From contig DEHG01000072.1 of the NCBI GenBank assembly GCA_002351795.1, forward strand, positions 9,001-21,790: DNA of 12,790 bases. Reading direction: 5' to 3'. Shown piece after piece: positions 6,376 through 12,790 of this stretch (position 1 is its first letter; each line of letters starts with the position of its first letter). The translations under genes and the position numbers were made by a program. Below the pieces are notes generated by a model, which was not told the DNA's origin, did not search any database, and saw only the letters and a program-made list of their open reading frames with translations. Origin of the DNA: Ruminococcaceae bacterium UBA2806 (GTDB taxonomy: Bacteria > Bacillota > Clostridia > Oscillospirales > Acutalibacteraceae).

Positions 6376-7995
6376 TCAGCTTCCGGCTTCTGCCTTACGA
6401 CATTCACGAATGTATTCAAGCACAGCCGCCTTATCCTGATCGCTCATCAGATCGGCAAGCTCCTCCGCTTTTGCATATTTTCCCTGCTCGGCATACATTC
6501 TTGAACGGAAAAGCAAAGCGTAAGCACTGTCCATATTCATTTTGAGCATTTCTGAACGGAAGAATGCGATCTCCTCGGCATATTTTCTTTCAGCTTCCTC
6601 CATAGTGATACCCTTGCCCTGCTTTGCAAGCTGCATCATGGCATAGGCTTCGGAATATCTGCCGAAATATGCATAGTATGTATTATTTGGAGTATTCTTT
6701 ACAATACGGGCATATTTAAGCGTATTTTCATAATCGTCCTTGAATGCATAACAGGTAAGCAGCGTATAATTGACTTCTGCTTCAAATTCTGCTTTTTCCG
6801 CACGCTCCTCTTCCTCGTCCTGCTTTATTGCAGCTTCCATATCAATACCCTTGAAATCGGGCAGTTGATAGCCGTTTTCATCCGTGCCGAATATTCCGTC
6901 GGGATAATCCCTTACCGGAACACCATTTTCGTCATAATTTACGGGAACATTGTCCCCAAGCTCATCGCTGACCTCACCGGATGAAACCATAGCATCCATA
7001 CGGGCAATATCCTCGCTCATCATAGCGTCAATTTCAGCCGGATCAACTTTTGCCGCATCGGGCGCCTGTGAACTCACCGATATATCGTCGTCTGCATCCG
7101 TCTTTGATGTAAGCATCTGCATAAGCTCTATTGCCTCATCAACCTTGCCCATGGAAATGCATAATTCTCCCAGACCTAAAACAAGCTGATTTTTGCTTTC
7201 CTGATCTCCGACCTCACCGAGAATAAGCTCATTCATCATTTCATAAGCCTTTTCGTTGAAATCACCGTTTTTATCAAGAGGTGAACCAGCCGCATTTATA
7301 TAAAGATTTGCACGGCTGACATCAACTGCATACTTGTCATTCTCATCCTTGACAGCAAATTTTTCCGCATCATCAAGAACTTTAAGAGCTTTTTCATACT
7401 GCTCCGTTGCAGTGAGAAGATTAAAGTAAACAATATATGCACGAAGCTCTGACGGCGCAAGATCAAGCCATTTCAGGGTATATTTCAGAGCATTGTCAAA
7501 ATCCTCGATCTGAATATAAATGTTTACTCTTTCAGAAATAAGATCAGTATCAAGCGCAGCCTGACCCGTCTTATCCGCATCCTCATATTTCTGATAATTG
7601 ATAAGCGCTGACTGATAATCCCGCTTTATACTGCACATCATGGCAAGCTGGTAATAGATCCTTGCCTTGACGTCATCGGAACATTCAAGAAGCTGTGCCG
7701 CTGTATAGTTCTCCATTGCCTTCGGAATATCTCCCGCAAAGAAATATGCATTCGCCATATTAAAGACATTATCTCCGTTATTCGGGTCAGCATCTACCGC
7801 CCTTTGAAAATATCCGAATGCCTTGTCAAATTTGCTCAGGGATACAAGAGAAGTTCCTGCCTTTGAAAGACAGTATTCATCATCGGGAGCTTCTTTAAGA
7901 GCTTTGTCATACCACGAAACTGCATTTTCATATTTTCCATTAGCGAAAGCCATATCCGCATTGGCAACTGCTTCCTTATAAGCTTCAATATCCAA
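6376..7995 (-). CDS. TPR-repeat protein of the T7SS operon
   Basis: This is a cytosolic protein made largely of tetratricopeptide repeats, a protein-protein interaction scaffold. From the chosen start it has 539 residues. An N-terminal TPR array (about 5-300) contains clear repeats, for example FANGKYENAVSWYDKAL, LSKFDKAFGYFQRAVDADP and FAGDIPKAMENY. An acidic, low-complexity linker (about 300-405) follows, with runs of Asp and Glu, and then a second TPR-like helical block (about 408-530). No signal peptide or membrane helix is visible. It sits between the toxin-like gene and the WXG100 genes, so a chaperone or docking role for substrates is a reasonable inference. Textbook T7SSb loci have no such component. 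A TTG at 7995 is preferred because GAGGTG lies 6 bases upstream; the GTG at 8004 overlaps that site. Confidence 0.85.
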   Translation of the reverse strand: MDIEAYKEAVANADMAFANGKYENAVSWYDKALKEAPDDEYCLSKAGTSLVSLSKFDKAFGYFQRAVDADPNNGDNVFNMANAYFFAGDIPKAMENYTAAQLLECSDDVKARIYYQLAMMCSIKRDYQSALINYQKYEDADKTGQAALDTDLISERVNIYIQIEDFDNALKYTLKWLDLAPSELRAYIVYFNLLTATEQYEKALKVLDDAEKFAVKDENDKYAVDVSRANLYINAAGSPLDKNGDFNEKAYEMMNELILGEVGDQESKNQLVLGLGELCISMGKVDEAIELMQMLTSKTDADDDISVSSQAPDAAKVDPAEIDAMMSEDIARMDAMVSSGEVSDELGDNVPVNYDENGVPVRDYPDGIFGTDENGYQLPDFKGIDMEAAIKQDEEEERAEKAEFEAEVNYTLLTCYAFKDDYENTLKYARIVKNTPNNTYYAYFGRYSEAYAMMQLAKQGKGITMEEAERKYAEEIAFFRSEMLKMNMDSAYALLFRSRMYAEQGKYAKAEELADLMSDQDKAAVLEYIRECRKAEAGS

Positions 7996-8001
7996 TTTAT
8001 C

Positions 8002-8007
8002 CACCTC
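8002..8007 (-). promoter_or_regulatory. Ribosome binding site deciding a TTG start
   Basis: The minus strand reads GAGGTG, a 6-base spacer, then TTG at 7995-7993. The in-frame GTG (8004-8002) is part of the ribosome site itself, so initiation at the TTG fits better. The alternative would add three residues only. Confidence 0.55.
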
Positions 8008-8040
8008 TTTATCATAGTTATAATATTTTTATATATTGTC

Positions 8041-8065
8041 CTGAGATCCTGTTTTATGATCTCAG
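8041..8065 (-). other. Hairpin overlapping the stop codon of the 631-residue protein gene
   Basis: CTGAGATC (8041-8048) and GATCTCAG (8058-8065) are a perfect 8-bp inverted repeat with a 9-base loop. The stem takes in the TGA stop (8062-8064) of the upstream gene and lies about 45 bases before the TPR start. On the transcript it is followed by an AU-rich stretch without a clean U-run, so it is at most a weak terminator. It could be a partial attenuator or a 3'-end stabiliser separating the first two genes from the rest of the operon; that role is inference. Confidence 0.55.
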
Positions 8066-9957
8066 AGTCTTATTTTTGATAATAATCCGAGAACGGTATT
8101 TGTATTGCGTATCATAGTCGATGCTGTCGTATGGGTCGCTTTTCCAGCCATTGTGCCGAGCATATTTCCGAAGGGTTTTGATCCTGCTTGTGCAACGGAT
8201 GCGGGTACGGGACCTCGGATCACTCCGCTTGCCGTACTGACTACCGCACCGAGCTTTCCTTCTATACCTCTGAATTCATTGCTAAGGTATGAGCCTCCGT
8301 TTGCAACACTGCTTGTTACCTGTGACACCTTATGCGAAATATCCGAACCCATTGAGCCGATATCGCCGACAATACCATTTAACTGTCCGCCAATATCACC
8401 TATGGCATTATTTACCATACTGCCGATATCCGTTCGGATAACACTGAGCGAACCCGTAACACCTTTGAATTCACCGACTACCTGACTGACAGCACCGCCT
8501 AACTCACCCTTGAGCTGGTCGTAAGCACCGCCTATTTCTCCCTTAAGCTGATCGTAAGCACCTCCTATTTCTCCCTTGAGCTGATCGTAAGCACCGCCTA
8601 TTGCTTTTCCGAAATCACTGTCCCGTATATCTCCTATAGCATCACCGACAAAGCCCTTAATATCATCAACAGCTCCGCCCGTGATATTATTCAGGTCAAC
8701 ACCTATCAGATCATCGGCTGCCCCGGCTAACTTGTCGCCTAAGTTGCTTATCAGACTGTTTCCTATGCCTTTGGCGAATTCGGACGGATTTTTCAGATTT
8801 GCAAGGTCGGACAGCGACATATTTCCTAATGTGTCAGTGAAGGAATCCGTTACGATCTTTGTAAGTGTCGGCGCTTGATTTTCGCACCATGAATAAGCAT
8901 TTTTAAACGAGTTTACAAGCTGACTGTCTTTCAGTCCGCTGAAGGTATTGCCTAAGAGTTCCATACCGGTAGTTTTAAAATATCCTATAGCAGCCGAACC
9001 TACCGAAGACAGCATACTCATTCCGCCTTCTTTAAGTATGGCATAGCCTTTCTGATCCATAAAGCCGCTAAGCGTACCCTTGTCTATAAGGAAGGAAGTG
9101 CCTTCAGCCAACACTTTTCCTGCTGTTTCTATACCTATTTTTGTAAGCTCACCTAATAGCTGTGAACCTGTTGCGGAAGCGACTGAGCCTGCCGCAGCTC
9201 CGGCAAAACCTCCTACAGCGCCCGTTATTGAACCTATCAGGAAGGAATTTGCGCCGGCATCGAATATTTCTCCGAATGATTGACCCTTTGCGACACCCGA
9301 CACCACCGTGACTGCGGCACCCGTACAGGCAGCAATAGCCGCTCCTTTTGCGGCAAGTGCGAACAGCGGTGCGGCTGCTCCGCCGGTTACCACTGACAAG
9401 GCCGCCAGTCCCGCAATGACCACAACGCCAACAACGATCTTTACTATGGCTTTCCAGTGTTTTTTGCAGAATTCAACGGTTTTTTTCCAGACCTTTTTCG
9501 CAGTATCCTTGATCCAGTCAACAGCCTTTTTTATGCCCTTTACAATTGCTCTGCCGACCTTTTTGCATGCGTCCTTGAATCTTTGCCACAGGCTTTTTTT
9601 CTTTTTCTTGACAGGCGCAGGTGGTATCAGATCCGGATGAAGTCTGAACAGCTCGGCCTGATTGACCGCAACCATGTTGGCGACCTTTTTATCAACTGCA
9701 CGAGCGTTTTGCAGAAACATTGCGAGACGTTCACCAGAGGTTTTTATTCGTTCCTCGGCGACCTTCTCGACCTTAGCCTGCCTTTCGCCTATCTGATCGA
9801 CCGCAGACTGAAGCTCACCGGCTCCGCCATCCATATCATATATTTTAGATTTTACCTCTTTGAATACATGTCGGACATCTTTTCTTTTGTTCAATGAGTC
9901 AGAAACAAGATAATGATCGTCAAAACTCTTAAACGAGGTATTTAAAACTAAACGCAA
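8062..9957 (-). CDS. Glycine-rich, membrane-active T7SS-associated protein, toxin-like architecture
   Basis: I cannot name the family of this 631-residue protein. An N-terminal helical, charged region (about 20-105) leads to a proline break and a Lys run (114-121). Strongly basic amphipathic helices (about 122-168) follow, then a hydrophobic stretch (about 169-220) and Gly/Ala-rich hydrophobic segments to about 260. The second half is Gly/Ser/Asp-rich, with three perfect or near-perfect copies of GGAYDQLKGEI (454-486) and GDIG motifs to about 540. The basic-helix plus hydrophobic Gly/Ala layout resembles the middle of Firmicute LXG-type polymorphic toxins, but no nuclease, ADP-ribosyltransferase or other toxin domain can be seen at the C-terminus. 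It may be a pore-forming or membrane-embedded effector, or a structural component. The TTG start follows GGTGA by 6 bases, and an in-frame stop lies just upstream. Confidence 0.8.
   Translation of the reverse strand: MRLVLNTSFKSFDDHYLVSDSLNKRKDVRHVFKEVKSKIYDMDGGAGELQSAVDQIGERQAKVEKVAEERIKTSGERLAMFLQNARAVDKKVANMVAVNQAELFRLHPDLIPPAPVKKKKKSLWQRFKDACKKVGRAIVKGIKKAVDWIKDTAKKVWKKTVEFCKKHWKAIVKIVVGVVVIAGLAALSVVTGGAAAPLFALAAKGAAIAACTGAAVTVVSGVAKGQSFGEIFDAGANSFLIGSITGAVGGFAGAAAGSVASATGSQLLGELTKIGIETAGKVLAEGTSFLIDKGTLSGFMDQKGYAILKEGGMSMLSSVGSAAIGYFKTTGMELLGNTFSGLKDSQLVNSFKNAYSWCENQAPTLTKIVTDSFTDTLGNMSLSDLANLKNPSEFAKGIGNSLISNLGDKLAGAADDLIGVDLNNITGGAVDDIKGFVGDAIGDIRDSDFGKAIGGAYDQLKGEIGGAYDQLKGEIGGAYDQLKGELGGAVSQVVGEFKGVTGSLSVIRTDIGSMVNNAIGDIGGQLNGIVGDIGSMGSDISHKVSQVTSSVANGGSYLSNEFRGIEGKLGAVVSTASGVIRGPVPASVAQAGSKPFGNMLGTMAGKATHTTASTMIRNTNTVLGLLSKIRL
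8492..8590 (-). repeat. Three 33-bp in-frame tandem repeats
   Basis: Units at 8492-8524, 8525-8557 and 8558-8590 are nearly identical 33-mers, with a few substitutions in the left unit and single changes between the other two. A broken fourth copy begins at 8591. Each encodes the 11-residue unit GGAYDQLKGE(I/L). The 11-residue period and the alternation of hydrophobic and charged residues suggest an amphipathic helix or 11/3 hendecad. Copy number should be able to vary without breaking the frame. Confidence 0.9.
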
Positions 9958-9991
9958 TTTTGTTCACCAGCTTCCTGTACGCCCGATAATA

Positions 9992-10576
9992 TCAGACATA
10001 TTTTTTATAGTGGTTCATTTCAAATGAACAGCTTTTCATTATTTTGGAAAGATCTGTCTGTGCGGAAGCAAGTGAGTTCATTTTATCCGTCAAAGCCTTT
10101 GTTTCCTGCTCGAGAGCATTAAGCTTTGACTGCAACTCTCTGACAGCCTGTTCCAGACGGTTTTTTTCTTTTTTTATTGCCTGAAGAGCACCATAGGAGT
10201 ATGCGTTTTCCTCAACAGTCGGACACTTGAAGGTTTCAGAAATCAGCGGCGATCTTATCCCGCTGCAATTCAAAGATTTTGCAAGATATTCCTCATCTTT
10301 TCTGGCTGCATTGTTTGCGGCGCTTATAGCATCATCAACAGCACCTCCGGGAGAAAGCATATGAATGATCTCCTCTATCTGCTTTATCCGTTTTTCAAAG
10401 CTTATCTTTTTCAAAGTTGAAGAACTTCCCTTTAAAATCTGTTTGTTCCGTTCACTTTGAAGGGATTCCAGCTCCTTCTTATTATGTATATAGCTTTCAG
10501 CTGCATTACGGTATTTTGATTTTGCATTACCGTAAGCTTCCTCGGCTTCCTTTTTAGTAGGGTTTCTCCAGCTCAT
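9992..10576 (-). CDS. Coiled-coil protein, first gene of the T7SS operon
   Basis: This is a 194-residue soluble, largely helical protein of unknown function. Helix 1 (about 6-80) is rich in Lys, Glu and Ala. A middle region (about 80-125) contains the Cys residues at about 104 and 117. A long C-terminal coiled coil (about 130-185) has heptad-like spacing in KNRLEQAVRELQSKLNALEQ. No signal peptide or membrane helix is visible. Its size and layout recall the small helical partners that precede LXG effectors in T7SSb operons (DUF5082/YwqH-like or Lap-type proteins), and it directly precedes the 631-residue protein, so a targeting or chaperone partner role is the best guess. That match rests on style and position, not on a diagnostic motif. 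ATG at 10576 follows a strong AAGGAGGG site, and a consensus promoter lies upstream. Confidence 0.82.
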   Translation of the reverse strand: MSWRNPTKKEAEEAYGNAKSKYRNAAESYIHNKKELESLQSERNKQILKGSSSTLKKISFEKRIKQIEEIIHMLSPGGAVDDAISAANNAARKDEEYLAKSLNCSGIRSPLISETFKCPTVEENAYSYGALQAIKKEKNRLEQAVRELQSKLNALEQETKALTDKMNSLASAQTDLSKIMKSCSFEMNHYKKYV

Positions 10577-10600
10577 TTACCGACCCTCCTTGCCGGACAA

Positions 10601-10629
10601 TTTGTATAATAATTCATAAAAATTATCAA
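10601..10629 (-). promoter_or_regulatory. Possible second sigma-A promoter
   Basis: TTGATA (10629-10624), 17 bases, then TACAAA (10606-10601) on the minus strand forms a second promoter-like pair about 25 bases upstream of the first operon gene. The -10 element is poorer than the upstream one, and the region is AT-rich enough to produce such matches by chance. Confidence 0.3.
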
Positions 10630-10641
10630 GTAATTTGATTT

Positions 10642-10670
10642 ATTGTATCATGTTTTACTATTATTTTCAA
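10642..10670 (-). promoter_or_regulatory. Sigma-A promoter of the T7SS operon
   Basis: On the minus strand TTGAAA (10670-10665) and TACAAT (10647-10642) are separated by exactly 17 bases, each one substitution from consensus. Transcription would start near 10635, giving a leader of about 60 bases before the ATG at 10576. No other strong promoter is seen between the genes to the left, so it likely drives the whole run down to the left edge. No operator-like palindrome is evident around it. Confidence 0.72.
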
Positions 10671-10964
10671 GAAAAAATTATAAATAGTCCCTGTTTTTGA
10701 TCCTTTTCTAAACATTTGTCAAGTACATGGAAAAATACAGCAAGTTTTTCGTTATAATGCATAATTATACATTCATCACAAAAATTCCATTTTTAATTCA
10801 ATTATTTTTAATAATATTGTCTTGCTGTTTATTATTCTATTCCAAAAATTTACCCCCGTACTTGGGAGAGTTTATTTTTATCAAAATAATTCCTGACAAT
10901 GCACTTGTGTATGATTAATCAAGGAATTACAGGTTAAGCTTCATAGTTTTGTTATTACCCATGC
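10671..10964. other. AT-rich intergenic region
   Basis: This gap separates the T7SS operon promoter from the terminator of the upstream unit and is much richer in A and T than the flanking genes. The plus strand has a 63-codon frame (10727-10918) with a hydrophobic middle, but it lacks a ribosome site and its composition matches the surrounding noncoding DNA. I therefore do not annotate it as a gene. I see no tRNA, riboswitch or repeat here. Confidence 0.6.
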
Positions 10965-11004
10965 AAAACAGCAGGCAGCCTTGTATCAGACTGCCTGCTG
11001 TTTT
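10965..11004. terminator. Bidirectional intrinsic terminator
   Basis: AAAACAGCAGGCAG (10965-10978) and CTGCCTGCTGTTTT (10991-11004) form a perfect 14-bp stem with a 12-base loop. The GC core is followed by a T-run in both directions: TTTTT on the plus strand and TTTT on the minus strand. Read on the minus strand it lies about 20 bases after the stop of the 48-residue gene and should end the transglutaminase transcript before the T7SS promoter. Confidence 0.85.
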
Positions 11005-11024
11005 TAAAGTGTCATATCATTTTT

Positions 11025-11171
11025 TCAGCCCTGTATTTTTTCATCAAATGATGCCGGGATCTCTTCGGTTTCAGGTCGTGAATTTATTTTTGTACCGCCG
11101 CTTGTTGTAATAACATCTTCCGTATCAAACTCAGTGATTTCCATTTCCGGTTTTACATAATTCTTTTTCAT
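11025..11171 (-). CDS. Small 48-residue protein, KPEMEI...DVITTSGG type
   Basis: This is a short gene with good initiation signals: AAGGAG, a 7-base spacer, then ATG at 11171. The 48-residue product starts MKKNYVKPEMEITEF, continues DTEDVITTSGG and ends in a polar tail. There is no membrane helix and no Cys. From memory, short proteins with a KPE-[LIM]-E start and a DVI(T/A)TSG motif are widespread in Clostridia and remain functionally undefined; this match should be checked. Its ribosome site abuts the stop of the transglutaminase-domain gene 11 bases upstream, so the two are co-transcribed, and the terminator follows directly. The TSGG motif recalls leader-peptide cleavage sites, but no peptide-modification gene is visible. 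Confidence 0.72.
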   Translation of the reverse strand: MKKNYVKPEMEITEFDTEDVITTSGGTKINSRPETEEIPASFDEKIQG

Positions 11172-11182
11172 TGCAGTTCTCC

Positions 11183-12790
11183 TTAATAATCAAAAAATGC
11201 TTTTGCAGCCACATTATACTTAAACAATGCTTTTACGGTATTGCAGATATTATTCTTTTCCGCATTATCAGAATATGCTTTAAGTATGTTATACGCATAG
11301 GAAAGTGCAGACACATTTACATAGCCTTTATTTCCAAATGTCACTTTAAATACTTTATTAAGATCCTTTGCTGAAATATCTTGTATTTCAACATAGTTTT
11401 TATTATTTGATTTTCCTGTCATGAACTTTGCACCGTCACTTACAGTTATAGTTTCTTCATCACCGGTATAATAAAGCTTGAGAGAAACAGTCGAATCAAG
11501 AATGAGTGAGAATGACAGACCTTCCACATGGTAGTCGTCCGATTTTGTTATTGCATACAATTTCAGATCATCAGTGTTAACGTCTGTAATTTCAGCCGGT
11601 GTTCCTGCTGCTGCATCATTGCTGAAATATGCCTTAGACCAGTCGCCGTAATTCTTCATTGCCGAAGTAAGATCACGCAGCTCCTGCGGCTGTGAAGTAT
11701 CGTTATTTACAGTATTGATGTAATCACTTACAGAATATTTGTAAGTTTCGCATTCATCGCCATTTTCCAGATACCAGTTGATTTTTTGACCATTATTATC
11801 ATACAGCTCAAATGTAACATCCTCATTCATCTGAGTAGCATAGACAGGGCAGCTTACCTTTCTGAAACCATCTGTAATTTCAAGCCCTGAAACAGGGTAA
11901 TGTACAGGCGCTGTATCGTTAGGTCCCTTGACTGCAACATAAGAACCTGCAGGCAGATCATACGCCGTCCTGAAATACAGATTTACGCCGACATCTCCTT
12001 TAAGCGTAAGACTTGCACCTTTGATAACATTATTCGGCTGTTTTTCATAATCACTGCTGCTGAGAGTAAGGATATCATCGCCCCAAAGCGTCTTTGTCTC
12101 CTCATCATACAAAAAGTAAAGATAGTCTCCGTCATAGTTACGATTTTTGACCTGATACCAGCTTCCGTTCAGCGTACCGCCGTTTAGCAGGAAAGAGGTA
12201 TGGGTTCTGCCGGTACATTCATCGGAATTGGTGACATCTACCAGATAATTGAGGCCGTCATCCATTGTTACGACATTCCACATATGTCTGCCGCCGTCAT
12301 TATTGCCAGATGAAAGAGTACCGGTAACAAGATAACATTTGATAAGTTCGCTGTTAAAAACTGTCTTGTCACAAAGATACTTGAATGCCTTAGAGTAGCC
12401 CTCACAGACAACCATTGTATCATTATCATTGTCAAAAACATAAACGAGCTGCCATGGGTCAGAATCGTAGGCGGACACTCTGCCGTCTCTTGCATCATCG
12501 TTATAACCAGTCAAGCTGCAAAGCGCCTTTGCATAACCGCAAAGCTTATCATAATCGGGATCATTTGCATACCGATCAATAATAGTCTGTGCCGAAACAG
12601 GAACAGAATTTTTGACAGCATTGATCTTGTCTGTATCAATAGTAGTTGTGGAACCGTCCTGGTAATGCAGAGACACCTGCATCGTAACTGTAAATTTCGG
12701 CTGAGAGGACAGTGTGATCGTCCATTTGCCGCCTGAGATAGAAGCTTCCATATCCGGTGATTCCATACTATAAGAAAAAGCATTATCAAC
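11183..12790 (-). CDS. Transglutaminase-like domain protein, 3' part (start outside window)
   Basis: This is the C-terminal part of a larger, probably secreted or surface protein. The frame is open to the right edge, and the ATG at 12766 has no ribosome site, so the true start lies beyond it. Numbering from that Met, a beta-rich segment (1-50) precedes a transglutaminase/protease-like core with a plausible triad: Cys121 in VVCEGYSKAF, His161 in GRHMWNVV and Asp177 in YLVDVTNSD. A linker with DYLYFLYDEETKTLWG (about 214-229) leads to beta-rich repeats (GVNLYF near 260; LSFSLILD near 417) and a helical C-terminus ending in ALFKYNVAAKAFFDY, a layout I associate with ruminococcal and eubacterial surface proteins. 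It may act as a cysteine peptidase, cross-linking enzyme or binding module; the substrate is unknown. No LPxTG or dockerin duplication is seen. Confidence 0.85.
   Translation of the reverse strand, partial: VDNAFSYSMESPDMEASISGGKWTITLSSQPKFTVTMQVSLHYQDGSTTTIDTDKINAVKNSVPVSAQTIIDRYANDPDYDKLCGYAKALCSLTGYNDDARDGRVSAYDSDPWQLVYVFDNDNDTMVVCEGYSKAFKYLCDKTVFNSELIKCYLVTGTLSSGNNDGGRHMWNVVTMDDGLNYLVDVTNSDECTGRTHTSFLLNGGTLNGSWYQVKNRNYDGDYLYFLYDEETKTLWGDDILTLSSSDYEKQPNNVIKGASLTLKGDVGVNLYFRTAYDLPAGSYVAVKGPNDTAPVHYPVSGLEITDGFRKVSCPVYATQMNEDVTFELYDNNGQKINWYLENGDECETYKYSVSDYINTVNNDTSQPQELRDLTSAMKNYGDWSKAYFSNDAAAGTPAEITDVNTDDLKLYAITKSDDYHVEGLSFSLILDSTVSLKLYYTGDEETITVSDGAKFMTGKSNNKNYVEIQDISAKDLNKVFKVTFGNKGYVNVSALSYAYNILKAYSDNAEKNNICNTVKALFKYNVAAKAFFDY

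Noticed and set aside
8492..8590. Mobile or regulatory repeat
   Set aside because: The 33-bp units are in frame inside a coding sequence and encode a regular peptide repeat, so they are explained as protein repeats.
9308..9897. Overlapping plus-strand frames (110 and 146 codons) rich in Ala/Thr or Phe/Leu
   Set aside because: They are mirror frames of the Gly/Ala-rich and Lys-rich parts of the 631-residue protein; their low-complexity composition follows from the opposite strand.
10727..10918. 63-codon plus-strand frame with a hydrophobic middle
   Set aside because: No ribosome site precedes the ATG and the composition equals that of the surrounding AT-rich DNA. It is kept only as part of a low-interest finding.
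12764..12766. ATG at 12766 as the true start of the transglutaminase-domain gene
   Set aside because: No ribosome site precedes it, no signal peptide follows it, and the frame stays open to the right edge.
12268..12789. Minus-strand frames of 76 and 92 codons in another phase of the transglutaminase-domain gene
   Set aside because: They overlap the frame that contains the Cys-His-Asp triad and have no ribosome sites.

Overview
This window looks like part of the chromosome of an anaerobic, low-to-moderate GC Firmicute, most probably a gut or rumen Clostridium-class bacterium of the Ruminococcus type. The grounds are strong AGGAG-type ribosome sites before most genes, a consensus sigma-A promoter, an EssC/WXG100 gene set, and a secreted-type transglutaminase-like protein whose C-terminal domain style I associate with Ruminococcus and Eubacterium. 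The taxonomic placement is inference.

Every gene I accept lies on the minus strand, so the biological order runs from the right edge to the left. (1) At 11025-12790 is the 3' end of a large extracytoplasmic-type protein with a transglutaminase-like Cys-His-Asp domain. A 48-residue small protein follows it, and the unit is closed by a strong inverted-repeat terminator (10965-11004). (2) At 10577-10964 is AT-rich intergenic DNA that carries a near-consensus promoter (TTGAAA, 17 bp, TACAAT) for the next unit. (3) At 1-10576 are nine closely spaced genes that look like one operon. They encode a coiled-coil protein, a 631-residue glycine-rich membrane-active or effector-like protein with 11-residue repeats, a TPR protein, three WXG100-family proteins, a disordered acidic/Pro-rich protein, and an EssC-type FtsK/SpoIIIE ATPase split into two overlapping genes. 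The second ATPase gene runs off the left edge.

The core is a type VII secretion system of the Firmicutes kind (T7SSb), but an unusual one. EssC is divided after its first ATPase domain, as EccCa/EccCb are in mycobacterial ESX-1. The N-terminus lacks an obvious pair of FHA domains and may instead be a ubiquitin-like fold. The operon also carries a TPR protein, a long disordered protein and a toxin-like protein with no recognisable toxin tip, none of which belongs to the textbook EsxA-EssA-EssB-EsaB-EssC-EsaA set. EssA, EssB, EsaA and a separate EsaB are absent here. They could lie to the left of the window or elsewhere, or be missing.

A working model, which is inference: the membrane ATPase (EssC-a plus EssC-b) exports the WXG100 proteins and probably the 631-residue protein. 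The coiled-coil and TPR proteins would act as cytosolic partners or chaperones, and the disordered protein as an adaptor or substrate. Small hairpins and a heptamer tandem repeat between operon genes may tune the relative expression of segments.
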